Of a DNA stretch of 10,963 nt, positions 5,496 to 10,963 are shown one piece after another; position 1 is the stretch's first letter, and the number at the start of each line of letters is the position of its first letter. Location: positions 4,241 to 15,203 of the forward strand of contig JAHFEP010000051.1 in NCBI GenBank assembly GCA_023248415.1, written 5' to 3'. The DNA comes from Nitrospirota bacterium (GTDB lineage: Bacteria > Nitrospirota > CAKKRA01 > 9FT-COMBO-42-15). The translations under genes and the position numbers were made by a program. Under the pieces are notes generated by a model. It had not been told where the DNA came from. It did no database searches and worked only from the letters and a program-made list of their open reading frames with translations.

Positions 5496-7244
5496 TCAAT
5501 ATCTTTTTACTGCTTTTACTGCTGCCTCTGCACTTCCAAATGTTCTCAGTAACCTTCTCTTTTTTATCGGCCCTATTCCTTCAATATCATCAAGCACAGA
5601 AACAAACATCCGCTTATTCATAAGTTTTCTGTGATAGCTGATGGCAAATCTGTGCGATTCATCCCTGATTCTTTGCAAAAGGAGTGTTACAGGCGATGAA
5701 GGCTCCAATTCTATCGGCTCCTCTTTATCCGAAAGGAATATCCGCTCCCTTTCATCATCTCCTCTTGCCTTAGCAATGCCAATAACCTTTATATCTATGC
5801 CAAATTCTTTAAATACCTCAAGGGCAACATTAAGCTGTCCCCTGCCACCGTCTATCATTACAAGGTCTGCAGCAGGAAAATTTTTCTCTCTAAGTTTTAA
5901 ATAATAACGATATAAAATTTCTTTCATCATACCATAATCATCAGCGCCATGCACTGTTTTTATCTTAAACCTCCTGTAATCAGATTTTTTAGGTCCTTCT
6001 CCTTCCCAGACTACCATAGAGCCTACTGCCTCGCTTCCTGAAATATTGGAGATATCAAATGCCTCAATCCTCCGTGGCAATTGCTGCAGACCAATCATAT
6101 CCTTCAATTCATTAAGTATCAATTCATATTTCTTTTTCTCTGTTAAAATCTCATTAAGCCTTATCAAGGCATTTTCTTCAGCCAGTTTGATAAGCGACGG
6201 CTTGTGTCCTCTTTTAGGCACAATAATATGAACCCTCTTCTCTTTTCTTTGAGAAAGCCACTCCTCAATCCCTCTTCCTTCTAATTCTATCGGAATTAAT
6301 ACCTCATCCGGAATCTGTATCTCATCCCTGTAAAACTGCTCAACAAAAGAGGTAATAACCTCGCTGTTACTCGCATCTCGTAAATCATCCCAGAAAAAAT
6401 CCTTTCTGCCTGTCATCATGCCGTTCCTTACAAACAGGATTTGTATATCGGCATTCCCGCCTTCCCTTGCCATGCCGATCACATCCTGATCAATCATCTC
6501 TGTAACTGTAATCCTCTGCTTTTCAAGGACGCGCTCTATCTTTTTTATCCTGTCCCTTGTCTTTGCTGCCTCTTCAAAATTCTGTGCCTCGGATTCTGCT
6601 TCCATCTTCTGATAAAAAGAGTTCAAAAGCTCCTTGTCCTTACCCTCTAAAAACAGCCTCGCATCTTTAACAATCTTCCAATAATCCTCTTTACTAATCT
6701 TGCCGCAGCACGGGGCAAGGCACCTGCCTATCTGATAATTAAGGCACGGCCTTTCGTCCTTACCGTCAATATTCTTCTTGCACTTTCTTAAAGGAAAAAT
6801 CTTATTAACAACAATTAGCGTCTCCCTTAATGCATTTGCAGGGACATAAGGGCCAAAATAGAGCGCCTTATCCTTTTTATACCGCCTGACAATAGAGAAA
6901 CGTGGAAAGTCCTCGTCAGCAGACAGCTTAAGATATGGATAATTTTTATCGTCCCTTAAGATAATATTATATTTGGGTTTATGTTTTTTTATAAGATTAT
7001 TTTCAAGGATTAATGCCTCAAGGTCAGAGCTCGTAACAATCCATTCAATGTCTGATACCTGCTCTTTCATAGCAGATGTCTTTAATGTTAAATTCGCACC
7101 CTTTTGGAAATATGAACGTACCCTGTCTTTTAAAGAGCCTGCCTTGCCGATGTAAAGGATTTCTCCATTGGCGCCTTTCATTAGATAGACGCCTGGAGAA
7201 TCAGGAAGGTTATTTAGTTTTGATTTTAAGGCCTCAAATTCCAT
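5496..7244 (-). CDS. uvrC: UvrC, excinuclease ABC subunit C, with shortened C-terminus
   Basis: UvrC joins the UvrB-DNA complex in nucleotide-excision repair and cuts on both sides of the lesion. From the ATG at 7242-7244 it has 582 residues. Visible are the GIY-YIG nuclease (GVY at 18-20, YIG at 31-33, R41, E76); a Cys cluster C155, C167, C175, C179 in the pattern known to bind an Fe-S cluster; a UVR UvrB-binding helix pair (about 203-238); and the RNase H-like nuclease with D397 (AFDISN), D465 (MIDGGRGQ) and H538 or H531. A single helix-hairpin-helix follows (DDIEGIGPIKKRRLLRTFG, 552-570). The protein ends at residue 582, about 20 residues before most UvrC proteins, lacking the second hairpin motif; a palindromic repeat begins 2 nt after the stop. 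The alternative ATG at 7292 would add 16 hydrophobic residues and directly follows a terminator T-run, so it was not preferred. Confidence 0.95.
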   Translation of the reverse strand: MEFEALKSKLNNLPDSPGVYLMKGANGEILYIGKAGSLKDRVRSYFQKGANLTLKTSAMKEQVSDIEWIVTSSDLEALILENNLIKKHKPKYNIILRDDKNYPYLKLSADEDFPRFSIVRRYKKDKALYFGPYVPANALRETLIVVNKIFPLRKCKKNIDGKDERPCLNYQIGRCLAPCCGKISKEDYWKIVKDARLFLEGKDKELLNSFYQKMEAESEAQNFEEAAKTRDRIKKIERVLEKQRITVTEMIDQDVIGMAREGGNADIQILFVRNGMMTGRKDFFWDDLRDASNSEVITSFVEQFYRDEIQIPDEVLIPIELEGRGIEEWLSQRKEKRVHIIVPKRGHKPSLIKLAEENALIRLNEILTEKKKYELILNELKDMIGLQQLPRRIEAFDISNISGSEAVGSMVVWEGEGPKKSDYRRFKIKTVHGADDYGMMKEILYRYYLKLREKNFPAADLVMIDGGRGQLNVALEVFKEFGIDIKVIGIAKARGDDERERIFLSDKEEPIELEPSSPVTLLLQRIRDESHRFAISYHRKLMNKRMFVSVLDDIEGIGPIKKRRLLRTFGSAEAAVKAVKRY

Positions 7245-7251
7245 CAATATA

Positions 7252-7280
7252 ATATTAACACATATAAATAATGTTGTAAA
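7252..7280 (-). promoter_or_regulatory. uvrC: Possible promoter giving a leaderless uvrC transcript
   Basis: On the minus strand, TTTACA (7280-7275, 5 of 6) and TAATAT (7257-7252, 4 of 6) are separated by 17 nt. The -10 element lies 7 nt before the uvrC ATG at 7244, so initiation would fall at or next to the start codon. No Shine-Dalgarno is visible there, which fits a leaderless message. The region is AT-rich, so a chance match is quite possible. Confidence 0.3.
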
Positions 7281-7297
7281 TCGGACGAGCATAAAAC

Positions 7298-7328
7298 AAA
7301 AAGGGCAGCCAAATAGCTGCCCTTTTTT
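7298..7328 (-). terminator. Rho-independent terminator downstream of the 7402-8886 porin gene
   Basis: GGGCAGC (7303-7309) and GCTGCCC (7316-7322) form a perfect 7-bp stem with a 6-nt loop. The stem is flanked by A5 at 7298-7302 and T6 at 7323-7328, so it can act in both directions. For minus-strand transcription it ends the porin message before uvrC and implies that uvrC has its own promoter. Confidence 0.85.
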
Positions 7329-7348
7329 GAATTGCTATATTTTGATTT

Positions 7349-7373
7349 GGGCGACCCAACGGGTCGTCCCTAC
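7349..7373. repeat. GTAGGGAC-type palindromic repeat
   Basis: GGGCGACCC (7349-7357) pairs with GGGTCGTCC (7361-7369) around AAC, with one G-T wobble, and ends CTAC at 7370-7373. Read on the minus strand it begins GTAGGGACGACCC and matches the repeat at 5468-5493. It lies in the 3' untranslated region of the porin gene, just before the terminator. Confidence 0.75.
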
Positions 7374-7378
7374 TGTAG

Positions 7379-7396
7379 GCACGGTTTTAACCGTGC
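7379..7396. repeat. Short palindrome GCACGGTT/AACCGTGC just after the porin stop
   Basis: GCACGGTT (7379-7386) and AACCGTGC (7389-7396) are inverted copies separated by two bases. The palindrome starts 5 nt after the stop of the 7402-8886 gene and is joined to the GTAGGGAC repeat by 5 nt. The two may form one compound 3'-end element. Confidence 0.7.
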
Positions 7397-7401
7397 TGCT
7401 C

Positions 7402-8886
7402 TTAGAAGCTCAGACTCAGCACTTGTTCAAATGCCCATGCTGCATCGTCTTTTACTGTATCTGTTGAATTGACTGCCTTATAGTGGTTTCCTGGAAGGAA
7501 ATAGCCTGCAAGGAGTGTCCACTTCAGGTTCTTGTATATCTGATATCCAAAGTTCAGATCAACCTCCCAGCCAATGTTCTTCTTCTGGCCGTAATAGAAC
7601 TCTTTCATAGCTCTAAGATAGTAGATATCCAAGCCAACGCTCATATCCTTTAATGGCGTAACACCTGCGCCAACATTGATATACATGGTGTTATATAAAC
7701 CAAAGTCGCCGCTGCCCATTGTGCTTATACCTGTCTTCTGGCCGACTATGTCTTCGTATATCATTGTATAACCATAGTTGTTGAAACTGAGATAACCTTC
7801 AAATCTGTTACCTGAATTTTTACAGGCATCACCATTTACTGTGCCACCTGCTGTTGAGGCAGACCATTCGCCACACTTATCACCTGAGCCGTAAGCGGCA
7901 TTAAATCTTACCTCTGCAATCTCAGCAATCCCATAATTTACCCCAAGGAGGAATGCAAGGCCGCCAGCTCTAAAATTAGTGCTATGTGTTCCATTATCAT
8001 ATGTTTCCTCATATCCTTTTTCACTGAACCTGCCAAACTGCTTGTCAATTTCAAACTTATAACCAAGACCAAAATCAAAGGCGCCATCTGCAGTCAGCAT
8101 GATATTCCAAACTCTTACATTATTGATTTTATCAAAGGCTCCGCTATTTGGTGTATCATTAGCTGCGCCGCCTGCTGCAAGATCGCTCCAGTATTCATTG
8201 GCCAATGCCTTGCCCTGTCCACGAGCGCCTGCCCTTAAGAGATATGATGCATTAGCTCCTACTGTATTCTTTGGCATAAAGGTGTAGTTTGCCATCAATA
8301 CATAAAGGTCGGCATCAGTGCGGTTTGTATTTGAAGCTGTTTCATAACCCTTTAATGTGCCAAGAGCAATCATTAATTCCTTTATTGGTGCAGAATAAAT
8401 CAGAAGACCATCTGAACCCCAATAAGAAGTATCAGCCCAGATGCTGTGGCCAAGGACAACTGGGAAATGACCAATTTTGATACCAACGGGTATTTTCGGA
8501 ATCATAAAATCAATATAGGCATATCTGATCTCCAAAAGGGACAATCCGCGGTTTTCATTCAAAAGGGAGTTAGGTGCTGTATCAGTATTTGTACGTGAAG
8601 CACCCCATGTCTGAAAGCCATCAGCACCGGCACTTTGCAATTCCACATAACCTTTTAATCCCTCTGCAATCTTTGCATCTACCCAGAGATTGACCTTTTG
8701 CTCCCAGTAGGCTGTGCTGCCATTCGCTGTACCATCTGGAGCCCCATCCTTGTTCAAATCATTATTGTTCTCACGCCATCTGCCCCTTACATCAATTGTT
8801 CCGCCGACTGATATCTCTGCAAGGGCATCAGCAACGACTACGAACACCATTAAAATCCCAAGAAATAATCCTAAGATTTTCTTCAT
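7402..8886 (-). CDS. Outer-membrane beta-barrel porin-like protein (downstream tandem copy)
   Basis: The substrate is not recognised. From the ATG at 8884-8886, which has GAGGAGG 6 nt upstream, the product has 494 residues. A Sec signal peptide (MKKILGLFLGILMVF... with cleavage likely after A23 in DALA-E) is followed by many alternating hydrophobic/polar stretches with aromatic ends, such as IKIGHFPVVLG and LYVLMANYTF. It ends FEQVLSLSF with a terminal Phe, the usual barrel-assembly signal. It aligns along its whole length with the 9192-10712 product. Two cysteines (C338 and C355) match C335 and C351 there. The loop after the first strand (DLNKDGAPDG) resembles a DxNxDG calcium-binding loop that the paralogue has lost. 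A longer frame from 8913 would add nine residues but starts inside a REP-like repeat. It has its own downstream terminator; no strong promoter was found upstream. Confidence 0.88.
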   Translation of the reverse strand: MKKILGLFLGILMVFVVVADALAEISVGGTIDVRGRWRENNNDLNKDGAPDGTANGSTAYWEQKVNLWVDAKIAEGLKGYVELQSAGADGFQTWGASRTNTDTAPNSLLNENRGLSLLEIRYAYIDFMIPKIPVGIKIGHFPVVLGHSIWADTSYWGSDGLLIYSAPIKELMIALGTLKGYETASNTNRTDADLYVLMANYTFMPKNTVGANASYLLRAGARGQGKALANEYWSDLAAGGAANDTPNSGAFDKINNVRVWNIMLTADGAFDFGLGYKFEIDKQFGRFSEKGYEETYDNGTHSTNFRAGGLAFLLGVNYGIAEIAEVRFNAAYGSGDKCGEWSASTAGGTVNGDACKNSGNRFEGYLSFNNYGYTMIYEDIVGQKTGISTMGSGDFGLYNTMYINVGAGVTPLKDMSVGLDIYYLRAMKEFYYGQKKNIGWEVDLNFGYQIYKNLKWTLLAGYFLPGNHYKAVNSTDTVKDDAAWAFEQVLSLSF

Positions 8887-8908
8887 TAAACACCTCCTCT
8901 TGCAATTT

Positions 8909-8977
8909 GTCATTCCTGCGAAAGCAGGAATCCAGAAAGAATTTAAAAACTGGATTCCGTGTCAAGCACGGAATGAC
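8909..8977. repeat. Inverted pair of REP-like hairpins (BIME-like) upstream of the porin gene
   Basis: Two copies of one unit face each other. The left copy (8909-8935) is GTCATTCC, TGCGAAAGCA, GGAATCCAG. The right copy, read on the minus strand (8977-8950), is GTCATTCC, GTGCTTGACAC, GGAATCCAG. Each copy folds into its own hairpin (8-bp stems 8912-8919/8924-8931 and 8954-8961/8967-8974); the first has a GAAA tetraloop. Such GTCATTCC...GGAATCCAG units are widespread in bacterial genomes. The element ends about 10 nt before the porin Shine-Dalgarno. Confidence 0.9.
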
Positions 8978-9044
8978 GAATAAAAATTCTTTTGTGATTG
9001 AACAGCAAAGCAATACACGCTCTATTTTTGCTAGCCCTATAAAA

Positions 9045-9058
9045 CTACAAAATTGTAG
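9045..9058. other. 14-bp interrupted palindrome in the porin-porin intergenic region
   Basis: CTACAA and TTGTAG are inverted arms around AA, an operator-like shape upstream of the 7402-8886 gene. The whole gap 8887-9191 (305 bp) otherwise holds the paired REP-like hairpins (8909-8977), the terminator (9074-9119) and the hairpin at 9148-9170. I found no convincing promoter in it: the best -10-like TACAAT overlaps this palindrome but has no good -35. Confidence 0.3.
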
Positions 9059-9073
9059 GAAATATCCTCTAAC

Positions 9074-9119
9074 AAAAAGAGGGTTTTCCCCTTAATGAAG
9101 AAAACCCTCTATTTTTTTT
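9074..9119 (-). terminator. Rho-independent terminator of the 9192-10712 porin gene
   Basis: AGAGGGTTTTC (9078-9088) pairs with GAAAACCCTCT (9100-9110) across an 11-nt loop. An A-run lies on the low-coordinate side (9074-9078, read as T's in minus-strand RNA) and T8 at 9112-9119, so it looks bidirectional. It should separate the two porin genes into distinct transcripts. Confidence 0.85.
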
Positions 9120-9147
9120 GTTTCTATCTTTTGTATAAGCCCCCTAA

Positions 9148-9170
9148 ATCCCCCTTTATTAAAGGGGGAT
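9148..9170. repeat. Hairpin repeat ATCCCCCTTT/AAAGGGGGAT
   Basis: Arms 9148-9157 and 9161-9170 are perfectly complementary over 10 bp with loop ATT. The hairpin begins 22 nt downstream of the porin stop. Sequences of the type CCCCTAAATCCCCCTTT are common dispersed repeats in environmental genomes. There is no adjacent T-run, so the terminator function probably lies with 9074-9119. Confidence 0.75.
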
Positions 9171-9191
9171 AAGAGAGGGTTAATAATGCTG

Positions 9192-10712
9192 TTAGAACTT
9201 CAGGCTGAGTTTCTGCTCAAATGCCCATGCATTGCTATCACCTACTCTATCTGTGGTATTAGTTCCATTGACATCATAAGCTAATTCCTCATAATGTTCC
9301 CCTGCAAGGAAATATCCAGCCTTGAATGTCCACTTCAGATTTTTATAGATATTATAACCAAATGTGAGGTCTACCTCACTGCCGAGGCCCTTCTTCTGAC
9401 CACGGTAATATGACTGTACTGCTCTAAGGTAGTAGTAATCAAGGTCAATGCTCATATCCTTAAGCGGTGTAACACCGGCGCCAACCTTCACATACATTGT
9501 ATTATAGAGGCCAAAATCTGCTGATGTCAGTCCTGAGGTGTATGTATCGCCTACCCTGACTCCTTTTGCCCTCTTCTGGCCAATGATATCTTCATATATC
9601 ATTGTATATGAATAGTCATTGAAGCTTAAATAACCTTCAAAATAGTTACCTGTTCTTTTACAGCGATCACCAGTTGCTGAACCAGTAGCCGGTTCTTCAA
9701 ATTCACCGCACTTATCACCTGAACCATAGGCAACATCAAGACCTACTTTAGCAATATCTGCAATCTTATAATTTACACCCAAAAGCAAGGCAAGACCCTT
9801 AGCTCTTAAACCATCCGCATCACCATCTAATATTCCTCCAGCACCCCTTTCATGATACCCAGTTTCATCAAGCTTGCCAAGCTGCTTGTCAACCTCAAAT
9901 TTATAGCCAAGGCCAAAATCAAAGGCGCCATCTGCTGTAAGCATAATATTCCACATTCTTAAATTATTGATTTTATTAAAGGCCGCTACATCCCCTGAAT
10001 CACCATAAGCGCCACCTGCTGAAAGATCGCTCCAGTATTCATTGCTCAATGCCTTACCTTGTCCACGAGCGCCTGCCCTTAAGATATATGATGCATTTAA
10101 TCCAAGTGTATTCTTTGGTATAAAGGTATAGTTTGCCATCAAGACATAGAGATCTGCATCTGTACGGTCTGTGTTTGAGTTTGTTTCATAACCCTTTAAT
10201 GTACCAAGACCAATCATTAATTCCTTTATTGGAACAACATAAATGAGCAAGCCATCTGAACCCCAAATACCTGTATCTGCCCAGATGCTGTGGCCAAGAA
10301 CAACCGGAAAATGACCAATCTTAATGCCAACTGGTGTGCTTGGAATCATAAAGTCAATATAGGCATAGCGTACCGACATATAGCCGAGCGCATCATTCTC
10401 GTACAAGAGTGAGTTTGGAGCTGCATCACCAGTAGAGGTACCCCAGTTAAACCAACCTTTTGATGCACCATTACCAGTCTGCAATTCCACATAACCCTTC
10501 AGCCCCTCAGCAATCTTTGCATCAACCCAGATGTTTACCTTCTCCTGCCATAGTGCCATGCTGCCATACTGATCATTATTTAAATCGTTGTTATTCTCTC
10601 TCCATCTGCCTCTTGCATCAATTGTCCCGCCGACTGTTGTCTCGGCATAAGACTGGGCCACAAACATCATGGCCATCAAAACTCCGATTAATACTACTAA
10701 TGCTTTCTTCAT
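9192..10712 (-). CDS. Outer-membrane beta-barrel porin-like protein (upstream tandem copy)
   Basis: This 506-residue paralogue of the 7402-8886 product is the promoter-proximal copy; its substrate is not recognised. The signal peptide MKKALVVLIGVLMAMMFVA ends near A23 (QSYA-E). The mature protein begins TTVGGTIDARGRWRENN, as in the other copy, and ends FEQKLSLKF with a terminal Phe. Long blocks are nearly identical to the paralogue (for example RYAYIDFMIP, GHFPVVLGHSIWAD, RTDADLYVLMANYTF, LRAGARGQGKAL). Differences cluster in presumed surface loops: about 47-56, 80-110, 285-305, 336-350 and 381-397. The start (10710-10712) has AGGAGG 6 nt upstream. It is followed by a hairpin and a terminator, and preceded by a strong promoter and a leader of about 200 nt. 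A possible small ORF in that leader overlaps the start codon as ATGA. Confidence 0.9.
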   Translation of the reverse strand: MKKALVVLIGVLMAMMFVAQSYAETTVGGTIDARGRWRENNNDLNNDQYGSMALWQEKVNIWVDAKIAEGLKGYVELQTGNGASKGWFNWGTSTGDAAPNSLLYENDALGYMSVRYAYIDFMIPSTPVGIKIGHFPVVLGHSIWADTGIWGSDGLLIYVVPIKELMIGLGTLKGYETNSNTDRTDADLYVLMANYTFIPKNTLGLNASYILRAGARGQGKALSNEYWSDLSAGGAYGDSGDVAAFNKINNLRMWNIMLTADGAFDFGLGYKFEVDKQLGKLDETGYHERGAGGILDGDADGLRAKGLALLLGVNYKIADIAKVGLDVAYGSGDKCGEFEEPATGSATGDRCKRTGNYFEGYLSFNDYSYTMIYEDIIGQKRAKGVRVGDTYTSGLTSADFGLYNTMYVKVGAGVTPLKDMSIDLDYYYLRAVQSYYRGQKKGLGSEVDLTFGYNIYKNLKWTFKAGYFLAGEHYEELAYDVNGTNTTDRVGDSNAWAFEQKLSLKF

Positions 10713-10780
10713 GCCTGCCTCCTTTTAATAATTCGTAATGGTAAAATCTTCATTTTTTGAGGAATTTCTACCTCCCTCAT
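10709..10780 (-). CDS. Possible 23-codon leader ORF coupled to the porin gene
   Basis: An ATG at 10778-10780 with GGAG 6 nt upstream opens a frame of 23 codons starting MREVEIPQ and ending IIKRRQA. It stops at TGA (10711-10709), which overlaps the porin ATG as ATGA. The porin Shine-Dalgarno AGGAGG is read as two Arg codons near its end. The layout is that of translational coupling or a regulatory leader peptide. The peptide is basic, matches nothing I recognise, and a frame this short can occur by chance. Confidence 0.3.
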   Translation of the reverse strand: MREVEIPQKMKILPLRIIKRRQA

Positions 10781-10916
10781 CCCTAACTCCGTATTACCTT
10801 GTCTACTAAAACTATTTCTCCATCACCCCCTTTTTCTTTAATAAAAATAGGATTATAATTCCGCTTCTTAAAAACCAAATTCATCAACTGCTTACAGGTT
10901 TTTTTTAAACGCCAAA

Positions 10917-10945
10917 ACTATAGCACTCATATTTTTTTTTGTCAA
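10917..10945 (-). promoter_or_regulatory. Sigma70-type promoter of the 9192-10712 porin gene
   Basis: On the minus strand, perfect TTGACA (10945-10940) is separated by exactly 17 nt from TATAGT (10922-10917, 5 of 6). The last base of the -35 and the next eight spacer bases form a run of nine A's. Transcription would begin near 10910, giving a leader of about 200 nt before the ATG at 10712. The leader is AT-rich, has a weak AAAAACC/GGTTTTT hairpin and the candidate leader ORF, and shows no riboswitch I can recognise. Confidence 0.75.
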
Positions 10946-10963
10946 GAGTTTTTTAGTTTTTTT

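Noticed and set aside
8884..8913. Nine-residue N-terminal extension MTNCKRRCL of the porin
   Set aside because: It would start inside a REP-like repeat and place basic residues and cysteines before the signal peptide. The internal ATG has a textbook Shine-Dalgarno, which the extension would translate as Arg-Arg.
8714..8983. Plus-strand 89-codon frame ending with IPAKAGIQ and WIPCQARNDE-like peptide
   Set aside because: These peptide strings are the well-known spurious translation of GTCATTCC-type REP repeats. The rest of the frame is antisense to the porin gene.
10852..10878. Second promoter candidate in the porin leader (TTGGTT and TATAAT on the minus strand)
   Set aside because: The -10 is perfect, but the -35 is poor and the spacing only 15 nt. 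It is weaker than the promoter at 10917-10945, though a secondary start cannot be ruled out.

Overview
The window comes from a Gram-negative bacterium of modest GC content: two genes encode signal-peptide-bearing outer-membrane beta-barrel proteins ending in Phe. The yebC-ruvC-ruvA-ruvB order is common to many bacterial phyla. Together with the porin type and the many small palindromic intergenic repeats it would suit a Nitrospirota-, NC10- or deltaproteobacterial-like lineage, but nothing here fixes the taxonomy. Every gene lies on the minus strand, so transcription runs from high to low coordinates.

Layout in order of transcription. (1) 10963-7402: a good sigma70-type promoter (10917-10945), a leader of about 200 nt that may hold a 23-codon ORF, then two tandem paralogous porin-like genes (9192-10712 and 7402-8886). 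They are separated by a rho-independent terminator and an inverted pair of REP-like hairpins. (2) 7401-5496: palindromic repeats, a terminator, then uvrC, which lacks its usual final helix-hairpin-helix. (3) 5495-3049: a cluster of hairpin repeats and heptamer repeats, then a membrane-anchored GAF / coiled-coil / GAF / class III cyclase-like protein. Its cyclase domain has lost both metal-binding aspartates. (4) 3048-1: a promoter, then the yebC-ruvC-ruvA-ruvB operon; ruvB runs off the window only a few codons before its expected end.

Functionally, UvrC makes both incisions in nucleotide-excision repair. RuvA and RuvB branch-migrate Holliday junctions, RuvC resolves them, and YebC is a translation or regulatory factor commonly found beside ruvC. 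The cyclase-like protein sits between these repair genes, but its signal is unknown. The porins form a separate transcription unit for outer-membrane permeability.

The protein genes belong to known families, and I see no clear new multi-gene system. The features most worth a second look are: the probably catalytically dead cyclase domain; the porin promoter with a homopolymeric A tract in its -35/-10 spacer; the possible leader ORF overlapping the porin start as ATGA; a family of short palindromes beginning GTAGGG that abuts stop codons; and two unrelated tandem repeats that both have a 7-nt period.
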